64,000 bases of DNA, taken from Hymenobacter telluris. Its GTDB lineage: Bacteria; Bacteroidota; Bacteroidia; Cytophagales; Hymenobacteraceae. Shown here one piece after another: positions 1 through 8,722 of the stretch. The translations under genes and the position numbers were made by a program. The stretch spans positions 1 to 64,000 of the forward strand of contig NZ_JAFLQZ010000016.1 in NCBI RefSeq assembly GCF_017313265.1, written 5' to 3'. The notes below the pieces were generated by a model that was not told where the DNA came from, did no database searches, and saw nothing but the letters and a program-made list of their open reading frames with translations. How positions within the stretch are numbered: position 1 is the stretch's first letter; the number at the start of each line of letters is the position of its first letter.

Positions 1-30
1 AGTCGGTCGCCGCCAACCTTACTGTTTTGC

Positions 31-65
31 CAACGCCCCTCCGGCCCTGCCGTTGAGGGGCGTTG
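31..65. terminator. Hairpin terminator of a gene lying left of the window
   Basis: Perfect 11-bp inverted repeat (31-41 with 55-65) around a 13-nt loop, followed by a T-containing tail. No gene of the upstream unit is inside the window, so its identity is unknown. Confidence 0.6.
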
Positions 66-97
66 CTGTTTCTAGACCACCGGCCCGCTGGCCAAGA

Positions 98-105
98 TAG
101 GTTTG
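98..105 (+). promoter_or_regulatory. Bacteroidota -7 box (TAGGTTTG)
   Basis: Matches the TAnnTTTG -7 consensus of the Bacteroidota housekeeping sigma factor and lies 84 nt before the ATG at 189. No convincing -33 box was seen, so this is a plausible rather than certain promoter. Confidence 0.4.
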
Positions 106-188
106 CTGTTAGCATAGCTGGGAAATCGGATGGCGAAGCAATTTTCTAGAAAAGATTGTGTTTACATTTATACACTTCTCTAGCTAAT

Positions 189-2249
189 ATGGCGCTTACT
201 TATCCTTGGTTTCTGTTGGGTTTAGTTTCAATAGCTATTCCAATTGCTATTCATCTGTTTGAATTACGGCGTCCTAAACGAATATTGTTTACTAACATTG
301 GGTTCATTCGTGAAGTGAAGCTGATCAGTGCTCGGCAACGTAAGTTGAAACACCTGTTGGTACTCTTAGCGCGTATTAGCTTTATTACTTTTCTGGTGCT
401 GATTTTTGTACAGCCCTATATACCTGCGCCAATTCAAAATGCACAAGCTCAAACATCAGTTGGAGTATTTGTTGATGCAACCCCAAGCATGCAGGCGAGT
501 AACCGTAATAGCCAGCCTAATGGGTTTGAACAAAGTATTAAGCAGGCCCAAGAGCTTCCTAACGCTTATTCAACCAACACTGCTTTTTCTTTACTTAATA
601 GTTCTATACAGCCTCGAACAACAAGTGCTTATAGATTAGAATTAGATAAGCTAAGTATATCGGGTGAGGCTGATGGTGTAGGTGGCTTGCTTAATCGGAT
701 AAGTGCTGTGAAGCCGGAACAGGTATTTGTCTTTTCAGATTTTCAGAAGAATGACTTTTCTGCAAAAAAAATTGCCTCTATAGATTCCGGTAAACAGGTG
801 TTTTTAGTGCCGGTTGGCACAGCAGACAAAAAAAATGTTTTTGTAGATAGTGTGTGGCTTGATGATGCTTTCATAAGAAGTAATACTAATATCAAGTTGC
901 ATATTAGGCTTCGCAATGGCGGGAATGTTGAGGTTGATAACTGCCAAGTAAAACTGTTTGTAGGGGATCGTCAGGCTGCAGCTTTCAGAACAGATGTGCC
1001 TGTTGGAGGGGTTGCAACAACTACCGTACAGTTACGCCTAGAAGGAGAGCGACTATCTGAATGCAGAGTGGAATTGAATGATTTTCCTGTCACCTTCGAT
1101 AATAGCTTCTACTTCGCGCTTCAGCCTTCTCCGAAAATTAAAGTACTTGATATTGCTGGTACTACAGGAGGCGCTGATATAATGAGGCAATTGTATGCTA
1201 ACGAGCCTTTATTTGCATATAATTCTGCAAAAGCTTCGAATGCTGATTACCGCACGCTAGAAAGCAGTGATATAGTTATTGTTGAAGGTCAGGCTCGTAT
1301 CGAAACTGGTTTGCGTGAGAGTTTGGTGCGTGTGGCGAAGCGAGGTGCATCGTTGGTAATCGTGCCACCGTCAGTATTAACAAGTCGGTCTTCGTATAAT
1401 CAGTTGTTTGAAGACTTAGGAGTTGGTCCGATACAATGGGAGCCTGCAGGTTTGGCGCCAGTGTTGCGAGATGTTGCAGTACCTACGGCACAGAATCCTT
1501 TTTTTAAAGATGTGTTTGGGAGTCAGAACCGACAGCCCGTTATGCCGAAGGCAAGCCCGGTAATACGCTGGTCGCGCTCTGATGCGAACATCGTGCAGAT
1601 GCGTGACGGAGAAGGTTTTCTGGGAGCGTTTTCCAGCGGACCAGGCAGAGTATACCTATTTGCTGCTCCCTTTAGTACTGAGTACACTGATTTCACGCAA
1701 CATGCCTTGTTTGTGCCTGTAATGTACCGTTTGGCTATGCAAAGCTATAGGCGCGAGCAGCAACCTGCTTACCGACTCAACCAAGGTACTATAGCTGCAA
1801 ATGTCGCTGAAGCTATACAGAGCGGAGGCGAACAAGTATTCAAACTTTCTAAGGATAGCACCACGTTTATTCCGAGCCAGCGGCTGCAAGCCGGAATTTT
1901 GCGCTTTGATGTACCTGTGGCGATGCGTGAGCCAGGTTTCTATACTCTTTCTTTGAACGGAAAAACAGTAGCTACTCTGGCTTTCAACTTCGACAAGCGC
2001 GAGTCGGAACTAGCTACTTATTCTGCCGAAGAGCTACGCCAGCTTGTTGGCCCAAATCAACCAAACGTGCAGGTGTACGATGGAGCTAATGGCGAGTCAG
2101 TAGCGGCGAAATACAAAGCAGAGCGAGTTGGTAAGCCTTTGTGGTATTACTGCCTGTGGGCCGCACTAGCTAGCTTGCTTGCTGAAGTGCTCGTGCTGCG
2201 CTTCATGCGCCAACAGAAAGCGCAGCAACAGACTCCAATTGCTGCTTAG
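189..2249 (+). CDS. BatA-like membrane protein with N-terminal aerotolerance-type domain
   Basis: 686-aa protein. The first ~80 residues match the BatA N-terminal domain: one membrane segment near 5-22, a basic cytoplasmic stretch, and a second membrane segment near 55-77. A large presumably periplasmic part follows, with a degenerate von Willebrand-like start (VFVDATPSMQ, in place of DxSxS). A last membrane helix lies just before the C-terminus. Family members in Bacteroidota sit in membrane complexes of unclear role, once linked to aerotolerance. I chose the ATG at 189 because the family sequence begins MALTYPWFLLG; an in-frame ATG at 156 would add 11 unrelated residues. Base composition is AT-richer than most of the window. 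Confidence 0.75.
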   Translation: MALTYPWFLLGLVSIAIPIAIHLFELRRPKRILFTNIGFIREVKLISARQRKLKHLLVLLARISFITFLVLIFVQPYIPAPIQNAQAQTSVGVFVDATPSMQASNRNSQPNGFEQSIKQAQELPNAYSTNTAFSLLNSSIQPRTTSAYRLELDKLSISGEADGVGGLLNRISAVKPEQVFVFSDFQKNDFSAKKIASIDSGKQVFLVPVGTADKKNVFVDSVWLDDAFIRSNTNIKLHIRLRNGGNVEVDNCQVKLFVGDRQAAAFRTDVPVGGVATTTVQLRLEGERLSECRVELNDFPVTFDNSFYFALQPSPKIKVLDIAGTTGGADIMRQLYANEPLFAYNSAKASNADYRTLESSDIVIVEGQARIETGLRESLVRVAKRGASLVIVPPSVLTSRSSYNQLFEDLGVGPIQWEPAGLAPVLRDVAVPTAQNPFFKDVFGSQNRQPVMPKASPVIRWSRSDANIVQMRDGEGFLGAFSSGPGRVYLFAAPFSTEYTDFTQHALFVPVMYRLAMQSYRREQQPAYRLNQGTIAANVAEAIQSGGEQVFKLSKDSTTFIPSQRLQAGILRFDVPVAMREPGFYTLSLNGKTVATLAFNFDKRESELATYSAEELRQLVGPNQPNVQVYDGANGESVAAKYKAERVGKPLWYYCLWAALASLLAEVLVLRFMRQQKAQQQTPIAA

Positions 2250-2292
2250 GCACGAGTAGGTAGCATAAGTCATTGTATCTTGCTGGCTCATC

Positions 2293-2832
2293 ATGTCAGA
2301 TATAGTGGAAGAATCTGTTTCGCCGGCTAAACCTGTTTTGCGTACGGCATTGCTTTTTGGAGTTGGGGCGGGAGTTTTATGTGCCATCTGGGTGATAGGG
2401 CTCTATCTGAGCGGCAGTAACCCGTATGGTCCCAAGCGGCTGATGGCCATTTTTGCGCCACCCATTGCGGTGCTATTGGGCCAGTGGCAGCTACGGCGCC
2501 ATTTCAAACCAGAGGGTCCCGGAATTCTGAAATCTGTAGGAACTGGGTTGCTAATTGCGCTTTTTGCAGCTGTAGTATCGGCAGGTAGCGTTTATGCTTT
2601 TGCGCGTATTACTGGCCCTGACCCCATAGCGCGGCATTTAACAGAAATGCGCCAGTTGTTGAAGCAGAGTCGCCCGATGTTTTTGAAAGAAAAAAACGGA
2701 CGCCAGCAGTACGAACAAACGTACCGTGGCCTGGCGTTTTCTGCTCAGGGCTTAGCGGCTGATGATTATATGCGGAAGCTGTTAGTGGGGGTATTGCTAA
2801 GCATTCCGGGGGGGATATTTCTGCGGAAATAA
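2293..2832 (+). CDS. DUF4199-type membrane protein
   Basis: 179 aa with hydrophobic segments near residues 17-38, 48-62 and 82-103 and a hydrophobic end. After the third segment comes a charged stretch (EMRQLLKQSRPMFLKEKNGR) typical of the loop in DUF4199 proteins. Function unknown in the family. It starts 43 nt after the BatA-like gene and is followed 54 nt later by a second protein of the same type, so the three probably form one transcript. The family assignment comes from layout and neighbour similarity rather than a strong motif. Confidence 0.6.
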   Translation: MSDIVEESVSPAKPVLRTALLFGVGAGVLCAIWVIGLYLSGSNPYGPKRLMAIFAPPIAVLLGQWQLRRHFKPEGPGILKSVGTGLLIALFAAVVSAGSVYAFARITGPDPIARHLTEMRQLLKQSRPMFLKEKNGRQQYEQTYRGLAFSAQGLAADDYMRKLLVGVLLSIPGGIFLRK

Positions 2833-2886
2833 GGAAATAATAGATATTGCATCTTCAATTTCCCGTCTCAACCTTATTAGAAAACA

Positions 2887-3411
2887 ATGGAAACACCTGC
2901 TACTCCCGTTACTACTTCTTCAGTCGGTATTCGCTATGGTCTGTTGCTAGGGCTGGTATCCGTCATCTTCTCCTTTCTTCAATTAACGTTTATTGAAGAC
3001 CCAGAAACGCCCTTGCGTTGGTTGAGTGTAATTATTCTGATTGGAGGCATTGTATTAGCTCACAAGCACTTTAAGCAGCAAAACCAAGGGTTCATGGCTT
3101 ATGGACAAGGACTAGCCATTGGCACAATCGTGTCGGCTGTTTCAGGCATTATTGGCGGAGTGTTTACGTATATATACTTCACTTTCATTGACCCTAGCTA
3201 TATGGCTCGCGTTATGGAGCTAACCCGGAGCCGGATGGAAGAAAAGGGAATGCCAGATGCACAGATTGATCAGGCTATGGCTTGGTCGGAGAAGTTCACT
3301 ACTGGTCCTATTTCTATGATATTCCCTATTTTGGGCGCTTTGCTTATGGGTTTTCTCATCTCGTTAGTTGTTTCTGCTTTCACTAAAAATTCCCGTCCCG
3401 AGTTTGAGTAA
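2887..3411 (+). CDS. DUF4199 domain membrane protein
   Basis: 174 aa with four predicted membrane segments (about 15-33, 43-58, 72-100 and 143-166). A soluble loop between the third and fourth carries the family-typical MARVMELTRSRMEEKGMPD region. Function unknown. In Bacteroidota, DUF4199 genes are commonly followed directly by a family 2 glycosyltransferase, and that is the case here: the next gene probably starts inside the last codons of this one, suggesting translational coupling. Confidence 0.75.
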   Translation: METPATPVTTSSVGIRYGLLLGLVSVIFSFLQLTFIEDPETPLRWLSVIILIGGIVLAHKHFKQQNQGFMAYGQGLAIGTIVSAVSGIIGGVFTYIYFTFIDPSYMARVMELTRSRMEEKGMPDAQIDQAMAWSEKFTTGPISMIFPILGALLMGFLISLVVSAFTKNSRPEFE

Positions 3412-4384
3412 GCGCCTTTCGCATCCATTTCCGGTTGAGCTGTCTATCGTAATTCCGTTGCTCAATGAAGCCGAATCCTTACCGGAACTGACACGCTGGA
3501 TTAATCGGGTGTTGGTGGAGCATGGGCTGACGTATGAGGTGCTTCTGATTGACGACGGTTCGACGGACGACTCCTGGGACGTAATTGGAGAGCTAGCCGA
3601 AACCAACAAAAACCTGCGCGGCATTCGTTTCAACCGCAATTATGGGAAATCGGCGGCGCTGAACGTTGGCTTTCGGGAAACGGTTGGCCGGGTGGTATGC
3701 ACCATGGATGCCGACTTGCAGGACTCGCCGGAAGAGCTGCCAGAGCTGTACCGCATGATAACGGAAGGTGGTTTCGACTTGGTAAGCGGCTGGAAACAGA
3801 AGCGTTACGATCCACTCTCGAAGACCATTCCTACTAAGCTATTCAACGGTGTAACCCGTTGGATTTCGGGTATCCAACTCCACGATTTCAACTGCGGCCT
3901 GAAATCATACGACCAGCGGGTAGTCAAAAGCATCGAGGTGTATGGCGAGATGCACCGCTACATTCCGGTAATTGCCAAATGGTCGGGGTTCCGGAAGATA
4001 GGCGAGAAGGTGGTGCAACACCAGGAGCGCAAATACGGCGTCACGAAATTTGGGCTGGAGCGGTTCGTGTATGGGTTCCTGGATTTAATGAGCATTACGT
4101 TCGTGAGCCGGTTTCGGCGGCGGCCTATGCACTTCTTTGGCACTATGGGCACGTTGTCGTTCGTGCTGGGAATGCTGATTACGCTGTGGCTGGTGGGGGA
4201 GAAGGTGTATCTGGCCTTCAATAATCTGAAAGCGCGCGACGTGACAGACCAGCCCTTGTTTTTCCTGGCCTTGGTAGCGGTGGTACTAGGAGCTATGTTG
4301 TTCCTGACGGGGTTTCTGGCCGAACTGATTCAACTCAATGGCCCGAACCGCAACGACTATCTAGTGCGGGAAAGAGTTAACTAA
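3404..4384 (+). CDS. Family 2 glycosyltransferase, GtrB/DPM1-like, membrane anchored
   Basis: 326 aa if begun at TTG 3404. The GT-A fold is visible: SIVIPLLNEAESLPEL at the N-terminus, LLIDDGSTDDSW, then GKSAALNVGFRE and TMDADLQDSPEE, whose DAD is the metal/nucleotide-sugar DxD. Two C-terminal membrane helices (about 240-265 and 285-315) match enzymes that load a sugar onto a polyprenyl-phosphate carrier. No ATG is available before the conserved start; TTG 3404 leaves an 8-nt overlap with the DUF4199 gene, and TTG 3368 is an alternative. The acceptor and sugar are not known. Confidence 0.8.
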   Translation: MSKRLSHPFPVELSIVIPLLNEAESLPELTRWINRVLVEHGLTYEVLLIDDGSTDDSWDVIGELAETNKNLRGIRFNRNYGKSAALNVGFRETVGRVVCTMDADLQDSPEELPELYRMITEGGFDLVSGWKQKRYDPLSKTIPTKLFNGVTRWISGIQLHDFNCGLKSYDQRVVKSIEVYGEMHRYIPVIAKWSGFRKIGEKVVQHQERKYGVTKFGLERFVYGFLDLMSITFVSRFRRRPMHFFGTMGTLSFVLGMLITLWLVGEKVYLAFNNLKARDVTDQPLFFLALVAVVLGAMLFLTGFLAELIQLNGPNRNDYLVRERVN

Positions 4385-4455
4385 AGCTAGACTGTGCACA
4401 ATTACCGCCGTACTACAACCAGTTGTGTGTTGGTTTTTAACGCTTAAAATCACCT

Positions 4456-5580
4456 ATGCGCGTTGTTATCATCGGGCCGGCGTATCCGCTGCGGGGCGGG
4501 CTAGCAACTTACAACGAACGGCTGGCGCGGGCATTCCGCGAAGCCGGTGACGAAGTAAAGCTGGTTACGTTTTCGTTGCAGTATCCAGGGTTCCTATTTC
4601 CTGGCCAGACCCAGTTCAGCACCGAAACAGGACCAACGGATTTAACGATTGATGTTAGCATTAATTCAGTGAATCCTTGGACTTGGTGGCAAGTGGGCAA
4701 CAAGCTACGGCGTGAGAAGCCCGACCTGGTGGTATTTCGGTTTTGGCTGCCATTTATGGGGCCTGCGCTGGGTAGCATTGCCCGCCGCATCCGTAGCAAC
4801 CGCCATACCCGCATAGTAGCTATTACCGACAACGTAATACCGCATGAGAAACGGCCCGGCGACCGGCCGTTCACGCGGTATTTTCTGGCGGCCTGTCATG
4901 GCTTTGTGACTATGAGCCGCTCGGTGCTAGCCGATTTGCGGCGCCTGCACTTCAAGCAGCCGGCTCAGTACAAACCACATCCGCTCTATGACAACTTCGG
5001 GCCATTAAAGTCTAAGCCAGAAGCGTTGCAGGCCTTGCAACTGGATCCTAACTACAGCTATTTACTGTTCTTCGGATTTATTAGGGCGTATAAAGGCCTC
5101 GACATTCTGCTAGAAGCTTTTGCTGATGCTCGGTTGGCGGCGTTGCCAGTAAAGCTCATTATTGCGGGAGAGTATTACGAAGATGCGGCTCCTTATGAGG
5201 CTCTGATTCAGCAGCACAAGCTGGAAAGCCGCCTTGTACGTGCCACCGACTTCATTCCAAACGAGCAGGTGGTAGATTATTTTTGCGCGGCTGATATGGT
5301 GGTGCAGCCCTACAAAAATGCCACCCAAAGCGGCGTTTCCCAAATTGCCTACCACTTCGAGCGCCCCATGCTAGTAACCGATGTCGGAGGCCTCGCCGAA
5401 CTGATTCCAGATGGGGAGGTGGGTTACGTAGTGAAGCCCACGGCCCAGGCCATTGCCAATGCGCTGGTGGATTTCTATGAGCACCAGCGCGAAGTGGAAT
5501 TCACCGCCGGTGTGTGGGCCCGCAAAAAGGAATTCTCGTGGAGCGAAATGGTGAAGGCGTTGAAGGAAGTAGCTGCCTGA
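4456..5580 (+). CDS. Family 4 glycosyltransferase
   Basis: 374 aa GT-B protein. The N-terminal domain opens RVVIIGPAYPLRGGLATYNE with the glycine-rich acceptor loop. The C-terminal domain has YLLFFGFIRAYKGLDILLEA, the usual nucleotide-sugar site (the family basic residue is K in YKGLD), and later PMLVTDVGGLAELI near the C-terminus. Probably extends a surface polysaccharide or glycolipid. It begins 71 nt after the GtrB-like gene on the same strand and ends 3 nt before the stop of a convergent family 9 enzyme. Substrate cannot be read from sequence. Confidence 0.85.
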   Translation: MRVVIIGPAYPLRGGLATYNERLARAFREAGDEVKLVTFSLQYPGFLFPGQTQFSTETGPTDLTIDVSINSVNPWTWWQVGNKLRREKPDLVVFRFWLPFMGPALGSIARRIRSNRHTRIVAITDNVIPHEKRPGDRPFTRYFLAACHGFVTMSRSVLADLRRLHFKQPAQYKPHPLYDNFGPLKSKPEALQALQLDPNYSYLLFFGFIRAYKGLDILLEAFADARLAALPVKLIIAGEYYEDAAPYEALIQQHKLESRLVRATDFIPNEQVVDYFCAADMVVQPYKNATQSGVSQIAYHFERPMLVTDVGGLAELIPDGEVGYVVKPTAQAIANALVDFYEHQREVEFTAGVWARKKEFSWSEMVKALKEVAA

Positions 5581-5583
5581 CCG

Positions 5584-6687
5584 TCAGGCCAGAAGCGGCA
5601 CGCTGGTTTGCACGGCGGCAAACACCTTTTCAGCGGGCAGTTCCTCCATGCAGCTGGTGCCCAGCTTGCAAGTACCGCGGTAAAAGCAAACGCACGGCCG
5701 GTCGGGCTGCACGAGCTGGCCACGGCCATACAGGTCAAACTCGTGGGGGTTGAAGATATTGTTCATCAAGATGGTAGGCTTGGCCAGCGCAATGCTGATG
5801 TGCATAGCCATCGTCACCTGCGTCACGATGCCATCCATCTGATGCATCAGGTTGATGAACTGCTCCAGCGGGAACGTGCCCGGATACGCCGCACCAGTAG
5901 CGGCATGCAGGCGCTGGTTACGCTCGGCCTCGGCGGTGCCGCCTAGCAATACGGGCGCATAGCCGGCTTGTTGGAGCTGGGTAATCAGCGTGACCCACTT
6001 TTCATCTGACCACAGCCGCGTCGTCCACCGGTCGCCGCAGCCGGTGTTCAGACCGATGCGGGGTTTGCCTTGTGGCAAGGTGTCCCAGCGGTAACCCTTG
6101 TTTTCGTGATTGTCGAAGACGTACTCCTCACCCCGGAACTCGAAGCCGCACAGCTCGAAAATCTCCTGCACGTAGGGCTTCTGGTTTTGCAGACTAAGCT
6201 GGTCGAAGATGCCCGTTAGAAACTTATGGTGGGCCTGCTCGTTGTGGGGCCACGCCACACCATCGTACTCGCGCAGGGTGTAGCCGAAACGGTGTTTGGC
6301 ATCCACTTTCAGCAGCAGCGCGCAGGCTTCTTTCTCTTTATCAAGGTTGATGGCAATGTCGAACTGCCGGGCCATGAGCTGCATGGCGCTGGCGAAGTCA
6401 AACTTCAGAATTTCATCGACTTCAGCTTGCGGCAAAATAGCCGGCGTAAGCGTCAGCCAAGTGATGTAGCAGCCCGGATACTCCTGGCGCAACCGGCGCA
6501 ACAGCGGCGTGGTCCGAATTACGTCGCCAATTGCCCCAAGCTTAATAAGCAGCACCCGCTTCTGTACTGGGGCATATACGGGGCAGTTCTGGCAAACGTA
6601 GCCGCTTTCTTTATTGGGACGGCAGGGCAAGTCGCCGCGGAAATGACGGCAGTCGGGCCGGACAGTAACGCCGGATAGGTTGGACAT
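5584..6687 (-). CDS. Family 9 glycosyltransferase (heptosyltransferase-like) with cysteine-rich N-terminus
   Basis: 367 aa. The core begins at about residue 43 with RVLLIKLGAIGDVIRTTPLL, the classical GT9 opening, and the C-terminal domain has IGLNTGCGDRWTTRLWSDEK. GT9 enzymes usually add heptose or related sugars to LPS core. The ~40-residue N-terminal extension holds four cysteines (CRHFRGDLPC and later CQNC), and the C-terminus adds CVCFYRGTCKLGTSC, so metal or Fe-S binding is conceivable. I placed the start at ATG 6687 (MSNLSG). Its stop is 3 nt from the stop of the convergent family 4 enzyme. Confidence 0.8.
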   Translation of the reverse strand: MSNLSGVTVRPDCRHFRGDLPCRPNKESGYVCQNCPVYAPVQKRVLLIKLGAIGDVIRTTPLLRRLRQEYPGCYITWLTLTPAILPQAEVDEILKFDFASAMQLMARQFDIAINLDKEKEACALLLKVDAKHRFGYTLREYDGVAWPHNEQAHHKFLTGIFDQLSLQNQKPYVQEIFELCGFEFRGEEYVFDNHENKGYRWDTLPQGKPRIGLNTGCGDRWTTRLWSDEKWVTLITQLQQAGYAPVLLGGTAEAERNQRLHAATGAAYPGTFPLEQFINLMHQMDGIVTQVTMAMHISIALAKPTILMNNIFNPHEFDLYGRGQLVQPDRPCVCFYRGTCKLGTSCMEELPAEKVFAAVQTSVPLLA

Positions 6688-6747
6688 ACAAACGCAGTTA
6701 GGAACCGCGAAGATAAACACCCCAGCCGATGTTGCAGATGGTAGTTG

Positions 6748-6951
6748 CTAGGGCAGCAACTGAGGCACAGACGAGGTACCCATTGATACCCCAGTAGCTA
6801 GTTGTACGGCAGGTAGTTTCTCGCTTTTGTACACTGGCGACCAAATAGGCAGATCCGTGAATTGCGTGGCTGGTAACAGTTGGGCGAGAGGGGCGCTTGG
6901 CTGGTTTAGATGTTCAAATCCGTCTGTATCGAAGATATCAGCGTACGACAT
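6748..6951 (-). CDS. Possible small protein of unknown function (67 aa)
   Basis: Open frame MSYADIFDTDGF... through SVPQLLP with ordinary protein-like composition, no signal peptide and no cysteine. It starts downstream of a strongly AT-rich stretch whose minus strand carries AATCTTTG about 20 nt after ATTG, an approximate Bacteroidota promoter. A small hairpin (AGTTGCT/AGCAACT) overlaps its stop codon. It resembles nothing I recognise and could be chance. Upstream of it lies the gap before purB. Confidence 0.35.
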   Translation of the reverse strand: MSYADIFDTDGFEHLNQPSAPLAQLLPATQFTDLPIWSPVYKSEKLPAVQLATGVSMGTSSVPQLLP

Positions 6952-7141
6952 GCAAGTAGGTGGTAGAGGAGCGAGGTTCAGTATGCCAAAGATTCACCTA
7001 TTTATACAAATAGACAATATATCTATCTTGTAATTATTCTACCATAAAATAAGCTGTACTAGCCAGGAAAGATTGAAACTGCTGGTATTTGAACATAAGG
7101 TATAATTTATATAATATATAAACGTTCGGGTGATTAGTATA
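6952..7141. other. AT-rich intergenic stretch
   Basis: Part of the ~510-nt gap between the GT9 gene and purB. It is very AT-rich compared with the neighbourhood, with runs of A/T around 7000-7050 and 7100-7125. Apart from the possible promoter of the small ORF on the minus strand I see no gene or RNA structure in it. Confidence 0.5.
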
Positions 7142-7186
7142 AAACAAAAAGCAGTGCAGACTTACGCCTTGCACTGCTTTTTGTTT
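7142..7186 (-). terminator. Terminator of purB
   Basis: Perfect 17-bp inverted repeat (7142-7158 with 7170-7186), 11-nt loop, with A/T-rich outer ends that give a U tract on the minus-strand transcript. It lies 14 nt beyond the purB stop codon. Confidence 0.85.
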
Positions 7187-7199
7187 CAGTAATGATGTT

Positions 7200-8564
7200 T
7201 TACACTCCTACATAGTTTGAAGGAGAAATAGCCCGTAGTTCGGTCTTCACGGCCTCACTTACTTCCAGCGTTTCTACAAACTCGCGGATAGTTGCCTCCG
7301 AAATAGCCGAACCAGTGCGGGTTAAGGCTTTCAGCGCATTATATGGGTCAGGATAATTCTCGCGGCGCAGAATAGTCTGGATGGCTTCGGCTACCACCGG
7401 CCAATTAGCTTCCAAGTCGCGGCGCAACGCGTCTTCGTCGAGGGCAAGTTTGTTGAGGCCGCGTTGGAGCGAGGTAAGAGCAATAAGCGTGTGGCCCAGC
7501 GGCACACCTAGGTTGCGCAGTACAGTGGAGTCGGTCAGGTCGCGCTGGAGGCGGCTGATGGGCAGCTTGGCCGACAGGTGTTCCAGCACGGCGTTGGCTA
7601 GGCCCAGGTTGCCTTCCGCATTTTCGAAGTCGATGGGGTTCACCTTGTGCGGCATGGCTGACGAGCCTACTTCACCGGCCTTAATGGTCTGGCGGAAATA
7701 GCCCACCGCAATGTACTGCCACACGTCGCGGGCTAGGTCGGTGAGGATGGTATTGAGCCGTTTCAGGTTGTCGCAGAGAGCCGCCAGGTGGTCGTAGTGC
7801 TCGATTTGGGTGGTGGGGAAGCTGCGGCTCAAACCCAATTTGCCTTCCACAAATTGCTGGGCAAACTGGTGCCAGTCGAGTTGGGGATAAGCTACGTGGT
7901 GAGCATTGAAGTTGCCGGTAGCCCCCCCAAACTTGGCCGCAAACGGTACCTGCCCCAGCAAGGTTACCTGGGCATCGAGGCGGGCTACAAACACCTGAAT
8001 TTCCTTGCCCAGCCGAGTAGGGGAGGCCGGCTGGCCGTGGGTACGGGCCAGCATCGGAACGGCGGCCCACTCGGTGGCGCGCTCGGCCAGCTGGTTGCGC
8101 ACCTGGGCGTAGGCGGGCAGCAACGTATGCAGGAGGGCGTGCTGGAGGCTCAGCGGAATAGCGGTGTTGTTGATATCCTGCGAAGTCAGCCCGAAGTGGA
8201 TGAACTCCAAGCAAGAGCCCAGGCCTAGCGCCGTGAACCGGTCCCGCAGGAAGTATTCCACGGCTTTCACATCGTGGTTGGTTACCTGCTCGTGGGCTTT
8301 CACGGCTTCGGCATCGGCCACCGAAAACTCGGTGTAGATGGCACGCAGCTTAGGGAATAAGCTGGTATCAACGCCTTGCAGCTGGGGCAGCGGCACTTCG
8401 CAGAGCGCAATAAAGTATTCCACTTCCACCAGCACCCGGTACCGAATCAGGGCTAGCTCCGAGAAGTACGGTGCGAGAGGGGTGGTCTGGCGGCGGTAGC
8501 GGCCATCAAGAGGCGAAACGGCGGTTAGAGGCGTGAGTTGAGCGTAATCGGCAGCAGTTGACAT
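7200..8564 (-). CDS. purB: Adenylosuccinate lyase
   Basis: 454 aa. Splits adenylosuccinate to AMP and fumarate, and SAICAR to AICAR plus fumarate, in purine synthesis. Visible motifs are FGLTSQDINNTA with the catalytic region, the HGQPASPTRLGKE segment, and the fumarase/aspartase signature GSSAMPHKVNPIDFENAEGN. Length agrees with the E. coli-like PurB group. The ATG at 8564 (MSTAADYAQL) is chosen because the longer frame adds 37 residues that overlap the divergent promoter. A TACCTTTG box ends 27 nt before the start. Confidence 0.95.
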   Translation of the reverse strand: MSTAADYAQLTPLTAVSPLDGRYRRQTTPLAPYFSELALIRYRVLVEVEYFIALCEVPLPQLQGVDTSLFPKLRAIYTEFSVADAEAVKAHEQVTNHDVKAVEYFLRDRFTALGLGSCLEFIHFGLTSQDINNTAIPLSLQHALLHTLLPAYAQVRNQLAERATEWAAVPMLARTHGQPASPTRLGKEIQVFVARLDAQVTLLGQVPFAAKFGGATGNFNAHHVAYPQLDWHQFAQQFVEGKLGLSRSFPTTQIEHYDHLAALCDNLKRLNTILTDLARDVWQYIAVGYFRQTIKAGEVGSSAMPHKVNPIDFENAEGNLGLANAVLEHLSAKLPISRLQRDLTDSTVLRNLGVPLGHTLIALTSLQRGLNKLALDEDALRRDLEANWPVVAEAIQTILRRENYPDPYNALKALTRTGSAISEATIREFVETLEVSEAVKTELRAISPSNYVGV

Positions 8565-8590
8565 GCGGAGAAGGAGTTGGCCTAGACGCC

Positions 8591-8649
8591 CAAAGGTAAC
8601 GAAAGGGCACGCGCAGCCTGAACGGGGGCAACCTTTTTCGTTACCTTTG
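8591..8649. promoter_or_regulatory. Symmetric divergent promoter for purB and the peptidoglycan glycosyltransferase
   Basis: A 14-bp perfect inverted repeat (8591-8604 with 8636-8649), spaced by 31 nt. Each arm contains the -7 consensus TACCTTTG reading outward: one toward purB on the minus strand, one toward the gene at 8723. The symmetry could also serve as a dyad operator. Confidence 0.55.
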
Positions 8650-8722
8650 TACAGCAGGCGGTGGCTGGTTGGCACGAATCTGGCCTAGCCCCGCCACGAC
8701 TTCCTTCACTCTGCTTGTTCGC

